64,000 bases of DNA from the NCBI GenBank assembly GCA_963790095.1, contig CAWBNO010000002.1:5870-69869 (forward strand), in the 5' to 3' direction. Origin of the DNA: JAAXQD01 sp963790095. GTDB lineage: Bacteria; Desulfobacterota; Desulfobacteria; Desulfobacterales; UBA11574. The position numbers were made by a program, and so were the translations under genes. Shown piece after piece: positions 18,314-26,575 of this stretch. Under the pieces are notes generated by a model. It was not told the origin of the DNA and searched no databases. It was given only the letters and a program-made list of their open reading frames with translations. How positions within the stretch are numbered: the first letter of the stretch is position 1; each line of letters opens with the position of its first letter.

Positions 18314-18481
18314 AGGCAGATCTCCTTTAGGGCGGAAATGGACAAGATGTCTCCCTAACATCCCGAAAACGAAATGATTATTGACATTCCTCCCGGTTTA
18401 TGATTCATTTTTATTTGTGTCTATGTTGTTGTTCAAAGTGGCTTACACTTTCTTTTTATACTTTTTTGGAGCGTGACACCC

Positions 18482-19144
18482 ATGAAACCGATTGTTAAAA
18501 AACTCGGAATTATCGGCATATGTCTGTTTTTATTTTCCACGGCAGTATTGGCTGAAACAAAGTATATTAATGACAAAATGAAAATAACACTGCGAACAGG
18601 ACCGGCCAATGATCGAAAAATAATCGCTCTGCTGAATATCGGCCAAAAAGTTGAGGTCCTGAAACCCGGCGAGGAATGGACCCAGATCCGGTCGGACGAT
18701 GGCAAGGAAGGATGGGTGGTCAGTCGTTTCCTGACAAATAAAATGCCCAGCAGCATCGAGTTGGACCTATTAAAAAACAAACACCAGGCACTTTTGACTC
18801 GAGACGCATTGCTTCTGGAAGAAAACAAGACCTTAAAAGCGGAAAACAATGCTTTCAGCAATGATCTCGCCGACACAAAAAAAAAGCTTCAAGCCCTGAA
18901 TACATCCTACGAGTCATTGAAGACAGCGTCTACAGAATTCCTCGATCTTCAATCAAAATATAAAAAAATGAGTGCAAAACTGGCGGAACAAACCCAAAAA
19001 GCGGATAAATATGAAGAGGATTTGACAAAACTTCTCTGGAATAAAAATATTAAATGGTTTTTAAGCGGAGCGGGTGTATTGATATTGGGCTTCATCATCG
19101 GTTTCAGTGCAAAGCGGCAAAGACGACGTTCATCCCTGCTTTAA
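18482..19144 (+). CDS. SH3-domain and C-terminal membrane anchor protein (TIGR04211-like)
   Basis: Exported protein likely held in the inner membrane by its C-terminus. A signal peptide (hydrophobic core at about residues 7-22, cut after VLAE-type site) is followed by a bacterial SH3 domain at about 25-85 that includes LRTGPANDRK and EGWVVSRFL. A long coiled coil spans about 95-180, and a membrane helix (FLSGAGVLILGFIIGF) and basic tail RQRRR end the protein. This order matches the YgiM-type SH3/anchor family. I chose ATG at 18482, with GGAGCG at 18,467; GTG at 18473 is also in frame. Its partner is unknown; SH3b domains of this kind often bind cell-wall peptides. Confidence 0.85.
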   Translation: MKPIVKKLGIIGICLFLFSTAVLAETKYINDKMKITLRTGPANDRKIIALLNIGQKVEVLKPGEEWTQIRSDDGKEGWVVSRFLTNKMPSSIELDLLKNKHQALLTRDALLLEENKTLKAENNAFSNDLADTKKKLQALNTSYESLKTASTEFLDLQSKYKKMSAKLAEQTQKADKYEEDLTKLLWNKNIKWFLSGAGVLILGFIIGFSAKRQRRRSSLL

Positions 19145-19212
19145 ACCTAAGTTGAGCGATTTTTTGGGAAGAGATGGGTGCAGATCGAATCAAAAATCGC
19201 TCAATTTAGGTT
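19144..19212 (+). repeat. 21-bp imperfect inverted repeat
   Basis: AACCTAAGTTGAGCGATTTTT (19,144-19,164) and its near-perfect reverse complement (19,192-19,212, one mismatch) flank a 27-base spacer, immediately after the SH3 protein stop codon. The TTGAGCGA core also appears at the head of repeat B at 13,294. It could serve as a terminator in both directions. Confidence 0.65.
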
Positions 19213-19387
19213 AAAATTAAAAGAGAGGTACGGATTCCGTTTAAACGCGACTTTGGGTAGGCCCGTATTTTAAAAAAGGATAAAAATCCCACAATCGAAG
19301 ATTTCCTGCCGTGTGTCGGTACCACACGTTAAACCGGTTTCAGGGGGTTTTCCGGGAATCTTCAACCCGATCAAATGGAGGTAATGG

Positions 19388-19663
19388 ATGAATAAATTGG
19401 GGCTTGTTGAGGCGCTTAAAGAAGAATCTGGGTTAACAAAAAACGAAGCTGTAGCGGTTGTCGACGTATTTTTTAACGAAATGTCGAAGGCGATGGCCAG
19501 CGGTGAGCGGGTGGAAATTCGTGGCCTATGCTCGTTTTATGTCAAACAGTACAAGGCATACACCGGCAGGAATCCCAAAACGGGAGAACCGGTTAAAATT
19601 CAGGCCAAGCGCCTTCCGTTTTTCAAGTGCGGAAAAGAGCTGAAAGAAAGAGTGGACAAATAA
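19388..19663 (+). CDS. HU/IHF family DNA-binding protein
   Basis: Small basic protein that bends DNA as a dimer. The 91 residues match the family: an N-terminal helical pair, then the beta-arm signature GRNPKTGEPVKI at about residues 60-71. The motif region is followed by PFFKCGKELKERV. ATG at 19388 has GGAGG at 19,377. It is followed after 29 bases by a lysine-rich winged-helix protein, so the two are probably one operon of nucleoid proteins. A second HU gene is at 38,021. The 240 bases upstream contain the inverted repeat at 19,144 and nothing else I can identify. Confidence 0.93.
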   Translation: MNKLGLVEALKEESGLTKNEAVAVVDVFFNEMSKAMASGERVEIRGLCSFYVKQYKAYTGRNPKTGEPVKIQAKRLPFFKCGKELKERVDK

Positions 19664-19692
19664 GAAATAATAAAAAGAGGGAGGAGGCGGGA

Positions 19693-20031
19693 ATGAAAAA
19701 ACTGAAAAAGGATCTGCAGACCATAAACAAAGAACTCACGGCACTCATAAAAAAAACAGAAGCCTTGATGACGGCGGTTGACAAGATCGGGACACAGAAG
19801 ACCGAAAAAAAATCAAAAGAGAAAAAAGTTCCGGCAGCAAAGAAAACCGCTACAAAATCAGCTTTTGATACCGTCCTGGGGGTTGTTGGCCGCTATCGAA
19901 AGGGGGTTACCGTTGCCCGGATACAAGAGTTAACCGGATACGATGCAAAAAAGATCGCAAATATCGTATATAAGGGTAAAAAGAGAGGACAAATCAAGTC
20001 CATCGATAAAGGCGTTTATTTAAAGGCTTGA
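19693..20031 (+). CDS. lysine-rich coiled-coil protein with C-terminal winged helix
   Basis: A 112-residue protein without a family name I know. The first 40 residues form a coiled coil (KKLKKDLQTINKELTALIKK), then comes a very basic linker (EKKSKEKKVPAAKK) and a C-terminal domain of about 50 residues resembling a winged helix (RKGVTVARIQELTGYDAKKI, then a KKGQI-type wing). The layout recalls histone H1-like linker proteins. GGGAGGAGG stands upstream of ATG at 19693. It follows the HU gene directly, which supports a role in DNA compaction or regulation. Function is inferred from composition and neighbour only. Confidence 0.75.
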   Translation: MKKLKKDLQTINKELTALIKKTEALMTAVDKIGTQKTEKKSKEKKVPAAKKTATKSAFDTVLGVVGRYRKGVTVARIQELTGYDAKKIANIVYKGKKRGQIKSIDKGVYLKA

Positions 20032-20332
20032 TGTTGCCGTTGGTCCAATACCCGAATTGAGTTCATATACCGTTCGTCGTTATCCACGAATCGGTACGGG
20101 TTTGCGTGTAACGAATAGCGCCCGTTACCCAAAACATCCGAAAAAACGTTTTCGCTTCATTGGGACCATGGGGTTACGGGCATTCGCAATTCCGTTCCAG
20201 CCACAGACAGGTCTTAGGGCCATCGGCAAAAGGCCCGCTCTGCATTTGCCTTTGATGTATTCTTTAAATCCTGTTGAAGACGGAACTCGATGGGTTCCGT
20301 AATGGACTGTTTGCCCGTTGATCAAAATATAG

Positions 20333-22660
20333 ATGACAAAGAAAAAACGATCCATAGGTGTTGTCTTAAAACGATTGTTTAAGTGGTCGTTTCCCCTTGC
20401 GGCGCTCATGGGCGTCGGTCTGCTGTTATATTGCTGGCACCTTTCATTCCGGATCGACCAACGATTTTCAGGTCGGCGATGGCGCATCCCGTCTAAAGTA
20501 TTTTCCGATACCACTCTCCTGTATCCCGGGCAACGAATAAATCGACCTCTTTTTAACGAAAAACTCCGTCGTCTGGGGTACCGGCAATTTGATCGTAATC
20601 CACGGAACAAAGGTGAGCTGTATTTGTCAGCATCGGTGGTGAAGCTTTTCCTCCATGATTTATCGATGCCCTCCAGACACAGAGACGGCGTCCCGGTTCG
20701 CATTCGCTTTGCCGGAGAGCGGATAGAATCCATCACCCATTTAAACACGGAGGTGCCGATGCCGATTTTGGAGCTCGAGCCGGAGGAGGTGATGCTGTTC
20801 TTTGGCCCGGACCGTGAACAGCGGCGCCTCGTCTCCTTCGATCAGGTGCCCCGGCATGTTATCGACGCTGTGCTGGCCATAGAGGACAGTCGATTTTACC
20901 AGCATAAAGGTCTGGACCCAAGGGGGATTTTACGGGCGCTGTTTACCAACTTGCGACATGGATCCATACGTCAAGGTGGATCGACCATTACCCAGCAATT
21001 GGCAAAAAACTATTTTTTGACCTCGAAAAGAACGGTTATCCGCAAGTTAAAAGAACTTTTTTTGTCTCTCACCATGGAAACGATGTATGAGAAAAATGAG
21101 ATACTCGAAATTTATTTGAATGAAATCTATCTGGGCCAGAAAGCTTCGGTGGCCATATCCGGTATCGGCGAAGCATCCTTTTTCTATTTTGGAAAATCCG
21201 TGATGGACCTTTCCCTGAATGAAGCTGCAACCATCGCCGGACTTATCCGGGGGCCCAACTATTATTCTCCGTATCTCCATAAAGAACGATGTCTAATACG
21301 GAGAAACCTGGTGCTGAATGCCATGCTCCAGAAGGGATGGATTTCAGATAAAGAGCTGAAGACCGTGTTGCCGTTGCCGATAAAAACGGTCGGCTATGGG
21401 ACCTACGGTAAAATAGCGCCGTATTTTATGGACTATCTGTCCGATCAGCTCAAGGATCTCTATTCTTCCCAAGACCTGTCGAGTCTTGGACTTTCTATTT
21501 ATACGACATTGGATACTCAGGTTCAAATGGCCGCGGAAAAAGCATTGAAGCGAGGTCTGGAGCGACTGGAAAAATCGAACTTTGCACTGGTTCGCAAAGA
21601 TCCCAAAGAAAGGCTGCAAGGGGCGCTCGTCGTCATGCAACCCAAAACAGGCTACCTCCTGGCTATGGTGGGTGGGCGCGACTACGGTTTGAGCCAGTTC
21701 AATCGAATTACCCAGGCACGGCGGCAGCCCGGAAGTGCATTCAAACCCTTTGTGTATTTGAGTGGATTGGACACATTAACGCCGGCATCCATTCTTTCCA
21801 ATGAACCGGTGACCTACGAGGTCGATGGAAAGGAATGGCGTCCCCAGAATTATGAGCCCATGACCGCCACGCGGGTGAGTGTCAGACAAGCATTGGCAGA
21901 ATCCATAAATCTGGCCACCGTGGATCTGGCCATGAAGGTGGGTCTGGATAAGGTCGTCAGCACGGCGAAACAGTTGGAGTTTTCAACATCTTTAAAACCG
22001 TATCCATCCATTGCTCTGGGATCCTTCGAGGTGATACCCTTGGAGCTTTCCCGGGCGTATTGTGTTTTTGCTGGAGACGGGGTGCTGCCGTACCCGTTGT
22101 CCTTGAAAGAGCTTTTGGATGAGAACGGGAAAATTCTAGAACGAAGGCATGTGAGTATCAAACAGGTTGTGACGCCTGCAAAAGCTTTTATTATGAACTC
22201 GTTATTGCAGAGTGTCGTGGAGACGGGGACCGCCCGTTCCTTGGGGGCCATGGGAATATCTTTTCCGGCTGCCGGAAAGACCGGTACGACGAACGATTAT
22301 AGAGACGCTTGGTTTGTCGGATATACACCGGACATATTGGCGCTGATATGGGTGGGGTTCGACAACAACGATTCCATATTCGCTTCAGGTGCCGGCGCCG
22401 CTTTGCCCATCTGGGTCAATCTCATGAATGCCTTGCCCCAGTATGTATCCGGGAATTGGTTCAAGATACCCTCCGGAGTGGTTCAACGAATTGTCTGTTC
22501 CGAGAGCGGACAACTGGCCTTGAAAAACAGATGTCCCCATCCAATGGAAGAATATTTTCTCGACGGCCATGTTCCGTCAGACACGTGTCAAATCCACGCT
22601 GGTGAAAATCAAATCGGAAGGATAATCGATGAACTCAAAGGTTTTATTCATTCGTTTTAA
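20333..22660 (+). CDS. mrcB: bifunctional penicillin-binding protein, class A (PBP1B-like)
   Basis: Polymerises glycan strands and cross-links them outside the inner membrane. A membrane segment at about residues 18-36 precedes a UB2H-like region (FSDTTLLYPGQ to about 130). The GT51 glycosyltransferase has EDSRFYQHKG with the catalytic Glu and GGSTITQQLAKN. The transpeptidase has SxxK in PGSAFKPF, the SxN motif near ESINLA, and KTGTT near residue 650. The 775-residue length is normal. ATG at 20333 is used; the 300 bases upstream hold nothing I recognise. The TPR lipoprotein gene overlaps its end by 32 bases, which recalls the Lpo activators of PBP1B in enterobacteria. Confidence 0.93.
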   Translation: MTKKKRSIGVVLKRLFKWSFPLAALMGVGLLLYCWHLSFRIDQRFSGRRWRIPSKVFSDTTLLYPGQRINRPLFNEKLRRLGYRQFDRNPRNKGELYLSASVVKLFLHDLSMPSRHRDGVPVRIRFAGERIESITHLNTEVPMPILELEPEEVMLFFGPDREQRRLVSFDQVPRHVIDAVLAIEDSRFYQHKGLDPRGILRALFTNLRHGSIRQGGSTITQQLAKNYFLTSKRTVIRKLKELFLSLTMETMYEKNEILEIYLNEIYLGQKASVAISGIGEASFFYFGKSVMDLSLNEAATIAGLIRGPNYYSPYLHKERCLIRRNLVLNAMLQKGWISDKELKTVLPLPIKTVGYGTYGKIAPYFMDYLSDQLKDLYSSQDLSSLGLSIYTTLDTQVQMAAEKALKRGLERLEKSNFALVRKDPKERLQGALVVMQPKTGYLLAMVGGRDYGLSQFNRITQARRQPGSAFKPFVYLSGLDTLTPASILSNEPVTYEVDGKEWRPQNYEPMTATRVSVRQALAESINLATVDLAMKVGLDKVVSTAKQLEFSTSLKPYPSIALGSFEVIPLELSRAYCVFAGDGVLPYPLSLKELLDENGKILERRHVSIKQVVTPAKAFIMNSLLQSVVETGTARSLGAMGISFPAAGKTGTTNDYRDAWFVGYTPDILALIWVGFDNNDSIFASGAGAALPIWVNLMNALPQYVSGNWFKIPSGVVQRIVCSESGQLALKNRCPHPMEEYFLDGHVPSDTCQIHAGENQIGRIIDELKGFIHSF

Positions 22661-23084
22661 ATCGTTTTTGATGATTTGTATCATCGGTTTGGGATGGGGT
22701 TTTGCAGGATGTTCGCCGGCTGTTTTAACGCCGTTGCCGGCAGATCGTCCGGATGAGCCCCCCCGACAAACCGAAAAAATGGAGACGACGCCGGAAAAAC
22801 CCAGCCCCCGTGCCCTCGCAGCGTTGCAACTGACCGATCAGGGGCGGATATTATTGGAACGGGGTCAGCCGGACGATGCCATCGGGATACTCGAGCAGGC
22901 CCTCAATCTAAACCCGACCAGCGGCATGAACTACTATTATCTGTCCGAAGCCTGGCTCATAAAAGGGAACATTGCCCAGGCAGCTGAATTCAATCGTCTT
23001 GCGGAAATCTATTTCAAGGATGACAACCAGTGGCTGGATCGTATGATGGAGCAGCGGGAACGGATTAAAAAACAGAAGCCCTAA
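22629..23084 (+). CDS. TPR-containing lipoprotein
   Basis: A 151-residue outer- or inner-membrane lipoprotein. The N-terminus is a signal peptide ending in the lipobox region GFAGC, with Cys at about residue 28. A proline-rich linker follows, and residues 65-135 form tetratricopeptide-like helices (GRILLERGQPDDAIGILEQA, YYYLSEAWLIKGN). The gene overlaps the penicillin-binding protein gene by 32 bases, so expression is coupled. That position and topology suggest a regulator of the upstream synthase, as LpoB is for PBP1B, but there is no sequence similarity I can see to LpoA or LpoB. Confidence 0.82.
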   Translation: MNSKVLFIRFKSFLMICIIGLGWGFAGCSPAVLTPLPADRPDEPPRQTEKMETTPEKPSPRALAALQLTDQGRILLERGQPDDAIGILEQALNLNPTSGMNYYYLSEAWLIKGNIAQAAEFNRLAEIYFKDDNQWLDRMMEQRERIKKQKP

Positions 23085-23153
23085 CATTGACATGCCACCG
23101 GTAATCACATATGATTGGGACAAATTTTTCAATAAAATTAAAGGGGAGATCCT

Positions 23154-23639
23154 ATGCTTAAAAAAAACAGGAAGGCAACGGCCGAGTCCCCGCCACTCGC
23201 CAAGCCGGCGGCTGTTGACCAAAAGACGGTTATCGGAGATCAGATTTCCATTGAAGGTGCCATCCGCGGCCAAGAGGATTTGCTCATCGAAGGTTCGGTG
23301 AAGGGGAGCATCGAGGTGAAAGCCCATCGCTTGACGGTGGGCGTCAAGGGTCAGGTGGAAGCCGAAATTCTCGCTGCAAACGTTACCGTTAGCGGAAAGC
23401 TGTCGGGTAACATTAACGCGATAGGGAAAGTGGAGATAACCAAAGAGGCTGATTTTAACGGTGAGATCAAGGCGAGGTCCATATCGGTGCAGGACGGGGC
23501 CTATTTAAAGGCCGTCATCGAGATGGAGCGTGAACCGTTGAAGAGCATTTCCCCTTCGGGAAAACCCGAAGAAAAAACGTCCTCCGAGCCCAGCAAAGAA
23601 CCGATAATCTTGGCCGGAAAAGGCAGCAAAGGGAATTGA
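23154..23639 (+). CDS. bactofilin (polymer-forming cytoskeletal protein)
   Basis: Forms filaments at the inner face of the membrane that organise cell-wall enzymes. After a basic head of about 20 residues the bactofilin beta-helix runs from TVIGDQISIEGAIRGQEDL to about residue 125, with repeated G-[VI]-x-G turns such as EGSVKGSIEVKAHRL and VSGKLSGNINAIG. A polar tail follows. GGGGAGATCCT lies upstream of ATG at 23154. The gene follows the PBP and TPR lipoprotein and precedes a methyltransferase. A bactofilin beside a wall synthase is a sensible pairing. Confidence 0.93.
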   Translation: MLKKNRKATAESPPLAKPAAVDQKTVIGDQISIEGAIRGQEDLLIEGSVKGSIEVKAHRLTVGVKGQVEAEILAANVTVSGKLSGNINAIGKVEITKEADFNGEIKARSISVQDGAYLKAVIEMEREPLKSISPSGKPEEKTSSEPSKEPIILAGKGSKGN

Positions 23640-23642
23640 TCG

Positions 23643-24251
23643 TTGACTGCTTTCACTGCAGATCGGAAGAACACGGATCTGAAGCATGACTCCGGGGCGG
23701 TGGGCTACTCCAGCAATGCGCTGAAACTTTTTATGGAACATCTCCAGCAGGGACCCGAGACGAAGTTGCTGGACGTGGGGCCGGTGTGCCAGGAAAATAT
23801 CAGGTTTTTCGCAAGCCGGGTAAAGAGACTGTATGTCTGTGATATGTTCATCCGACTTGGCCGGTGCATTCGCAAGGGCAGCCCCGTGGACCAAATCTGG
23901 GACGAACTGGACTACCCTCCCCAAAGTTTCGATGGAATTTTGCTGTGGGAGCTGGCCGACCGTCTGGACGATCCGGATGTCACGCGTCTGGTGACGCTGT
24001 GCCATACCCTGTTAAGATCCGGAGGGATGGCCATGGTCGTGGTTTTGGGCGATCAGCCGGGCTCCTCAGCGGCGAACACCTTTGTTGTGGGGCAAAACTT
24101 TCGGGTTCATCTGCGGCCTCAACGGCATCTTGACCTGCCGTTGCGCAGTCGCCAAAACCGGGATGTTTTGTCCATGATGGCGCCTTTTATTCCGGCCAAG
24201 TCGTTTATATGCCGGCCGGGTTTTATGGAATTTCTTTTCAGGAGAGAATAA
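23643..24251 (+). CDS. SAM-dependent methyltransferase-like protein
   Basis: A 202-residue protein with a class I methyltransferase fold by pattern: motif I region TKLLDVGPVCQEN, a strand RLYVCDMF with acidic end, and SFDGILLWELADRLDD as the motif IV region. The glycine loop of motif I is altered (GPVCQEN), so cofactor binding is uncertain. The start is TTG at 23643, three bases after the bactofilin stop, with GGGAA upstream; the first ATG in frame lies inside the conserved region. It is the last gene of the envelope cluster and converges on the cdaA gene. Substrate unknown. Confidence 0.65.
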   Translation: MTAFTADRKNTDLKHDSGAVGYSSNALKLFMEHLQQGPETKLLDVGPVCQENIRFFASRVKRLYVCDMFIRLGRCIRKGSPVDQIWDELDYPPQSFDGILLWELADRLDDPDVTRLVTLCHTLLRSGGMAMVVVLGDQPGSSAANTFVVGQNFRVHLRPQRHLDLPLRSRQNRDVLSMMAPFIPAKSFICRPGFMEFLFRRE

Positions 24252-24266
24252 CCCGGCCCGAACCAT

Positions 24267-25697
24267 TTATTCGATCCTGGGTTTTATAACATACCCTATT
24301 CGTATCTTGTCTTTTGATCCGGGCGCGATTTTCAAGGCTGCTGGTGTGAGGGCGAGATTCGCAAACATTGTCCCTGACGTCTTCATGCTGTCCAGGTGAA
24401 CCTTTTCCGTGTATATAGTCGAGAGGTTCTCCAGGATTCTTTTTCCGCCGATGACCTCGATTTTTTCCGGGTCAAAATTAATTTTCGAAAGGATCAACCC
24501 TTTTGGCAACTCCCCAACCCAGTCGACCTGAACCGGAATTTCCCTTTGGATGGTCTCATCGAGGGTGACCTCTATAACGGACGGGACGACCTTTCTTAAG
24601 AAAATTCCAGGCGGCAGCGTAATGTTTTCCTGTGTAATGGAAAAAATATTTTGGCCCACCACCGCATTCCCGAGGTCCAGTTTTACCTGAACTTTTTCAG
24701 GTTGAATCGATTTGATCAAGGTGCCGGAACCGGCCAGATCAAGACGGACGGTATAGACCGATGCCTTTACAATTTCGAACCTGGGATCCCGTTTGGTGTA
24801 TTCCGCCGGAATCTCAAGGGTGATCAGGGAGTCCAACCCTTTTGAAAAACTGAGCCACATACCGGTGATAAAAAAAACGGACACGATGGCCGCGATGCTT
24901 ATTTTGAATCTTTCTTTTTGCTTATAGCCGTTTTCTTCTTCATACACCCCCATGTGTTCCTGCAGTATTTTTATAAGGTCCGCATTCCCATGAATCTTTT
25001 TGATTTTGGAATCTTTGGCCACGAGCACTTTCCCGGTTTCTTGGGACACGACAACGATCAGGGCATCTGTGGTTTCCGCCAGTCCGAGTGCAGCCCGGTG
25101 ACGGGTTCCGTATTGTGATGGCAGATCACTCCGGTACGACAAGGGAAGTATCACCCCGACCCGGGCAATTCGATCTCCCTCGATGATGGCGGCGCCGTCA
25201 TGGACAGGATTGTCTCCCCAGAAGATACTGGTGATCATCTCTTTGGACACCAGGCCTCGGAGGGGAATTCCACCCTGAACCATATCCTTCAAGTCTTCCT
25301 TTGCCGGCAGAACGATCAATGCTCCGATGTGCCGTCTGGCCAATGCATTTACGCTGTCGGTAATGATTTGTATGGTCGTGGGAACACTTTTTTGGGGAAA
25401 TCCCCAGAGGATGGCCTTTAAATTTTTTGCCTGAAGAACACTCCGCAACTCATTCCGGAACACAATGATGATGATAAGGGCGGCTAGCGCAGTAATTCCC
25501 TGCAGGACCCAGCTGGTTAAGATGAGTCCTAAAAATACAGCGATCCGCTGAAAGATCCAGAGGAGTGCAAGCCCTGTGAGGACTCTGAAAACGTACGTTT
25601 CCCTGAATAGCACATACAGCCGAAACAGAATGTAGCTGTTCAACAGGATATCGACGAGATCCTGCCAGCGGATGGTCGCAAAAAATGACATAAACAT
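24267..25697 (-). CDS. cdaA: diadenylate cyclase CdaA fused to YbbR (CdaR-like) domains
   Basis: Makes c-di-AMP from two ATP. Three membrane helices (about residues 15-85) precede the DAC domain, which has both active-site motifs, DGA in HDGAAI and RHR in GTRHRAALG. After a further membrane helix near residue 270, the C-terminal third carries YbbR repeats outside the membrane (IPVQVDW and following). In Firmicutes CdaA and its regulator CdaR are separate adjacent genes; here they form one 476-residue protein. It lies 12 bases downstream of a DUF2914 gene. Expect membrane location with the cyclase in the cytoplasm. No c-di-AMP phosphodiesterase gene is seen in the window. Confidence 0.9.
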   Translation of the reverse strand: MFMSFFATIRWQDLVDILLNSYILFRLYVLFRETYVFRVLTGLALLWIFQRIAVFLGLILTSWVLQGITALAALIIIIVFRNELRSVLQAKNLKAILWGFPQKSVPTTIQIITDSVNALARRHIGALIVLPAKEDLKDMVQGGIPLRGLVSKEMITSIFWGDNPVHDGAAIIEGDRIARVGVILPLSYRSDLPSQYGTRHRAALGLAETTDALIVVVSQETGKVLVAKDSKIKKIHGNADLIKILQEHMGVYEEENGYKQKERFKISIAAIVSVFFITGMWLSFSKGLDSLITLEIPAEYTKRDPRFEIVKASVYTVRLDLAGSGTLIKSIQPEKVQVKLDLGNAVVGQNIFSITQENITLPPGIFLRKVVPSVIEVTLDETIQREIPVQVDWVGELPKGLILSKINFDPEKIEVIGGKRILENLSTIYTEKVHLDSMKTSGTMFANLALTPAALKIAPGSKDKIRIGYVIKPRIE

Positions 25698-25709
25698 GTT
25701 CCTATTCGA

Positions 25710-26153
25710 TCAGTCGGTGATGCTGAATCTCAAGATGTGAAGAAGATTGCCTTTCCGGTCGGAAATTTCAACTCGCCATGGTCCCTTGTCGGTTTCTCGA
25801 AGCTGAATACTACTGTAGGTCGCCCACCTAGGCGGCTGAACGGTCAGTCTTTTATTGGTGCTGGGGATATCCTTGTGAAACCATTTATGATAAATGAACG
25901 TTTTTTCAGGGACCGTATCGAACACTGAAAAACACGAGACCTTTCCAATCTTGATGGAAAAAACAATGGCCGGGTTTATGGGGGCTAAATCTTTAACTTC
26001 TTCACACATTACGGCGTGATGGAAGGTCAGTTTATTTGGAACGGTGTCAGCCACAGAATTTTGATTGTTTTGTGGAAACGTCTGGTGAACGAAGAAAATA
26101 TTTGCACAAAGCAGAACGAAAAAGAATCTATAGAATCTGTATCTTCTGACCAT
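25710..26153 (-). CDS. exported DUF2914 domain protein
   Basis: A 147-residue protein with an N-terminal hydrophobic segment (about residues 7-25), likely a signal peptide or anchor. The remainder matches DUF2914: VFSIKIGKVSCFSVFDTV, IYHKWFHKD, PRWATYSSIQL and GPWRVEISDRKGNLL. The domain has no known biochemical role. The gene is 12 bases upstream of the cdaA-ybbR fusion on the same strand and almost certainly shares its transcript, so a role in sensing or shaping the envelope beside c-di-AMP production is a fair guess. Confidence 0.8.
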   Translation of the reverse strand: MVRRYRFYRFFFVLLCANIFFVHQTFPQNNQNSVADTVPNKLTFHHAVMCEEVKDLAPINPAIVFSIKIGKVSCFSVFDTVPEKTFIYHKWFHKDIPSTNKRLTVQPPRWATYSSIQLRETDKGPWRVEISDRKGNLLHILRFSITD

Positions 26154-26204
26154 TTAACCTGACCTCCGGGGGCCGTGTAAAAGACTTTTCACGAGTCTGT
26201 TAAA

Positions 26205-26388
26205 TCGTGTCCATCCATAATTGTTAAATGGGCACGTTGCGTTTCCAATTCATAAATGAGCAATTTTTGTTCGGATCAAGGCCGCACAAGGGTTTTCGGC
26301 GAGGCATACATCTTTGTATGCCGCAGCCGGAAACCCGCGGAGAACGCAGATCCGGGCAAAAAGGGCTATTTATGGATGGAAACTAAAT
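26205..26388 (-). mobile_element. dispersed repeat family A, copy 3 (MITE-like)
   Basis: Reverse-complement copy of the element at 1,591, shorter by about 85 bp. The ends are clear inverted repeats: CCATCCATAA at 26,210 and TTATGGATGG at 26,370. Inside are TTCATAAATGAGCAATTTTT and, at the right, the CCGGAAACCCGCGGAGAACG block that matches the inverted left block of copies 1 and 2. A palindrome CGGCGAGGCATACA-TGTATGCCGCAGCCGG sits in the centre. No reading frame is conserved. Confidence 0.75.
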
Positions 26389-26575
26389 CATATCTAAATT
26401 ATTTCTTTTATCAAGTAAAATCCTTGGGGTTTCATTTGGGTTGCCATGGATGACGGCAAAATTTTGGCATTATTTCCCATTGCATTGAAAAATATTAAAA
26501 TTCATGAGATAAATAGAGTATCGGTCCCCAGACCCATGGACGCATATTTTTTGGCCCATCGAAGGAGAAGATGTT

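Noticed and set aside
20057..20302. An 81-codon frame before the penicillin-binding protein gene
   Set aside because: No ribosome binding site, unusual composition and no family; judged non-coding.
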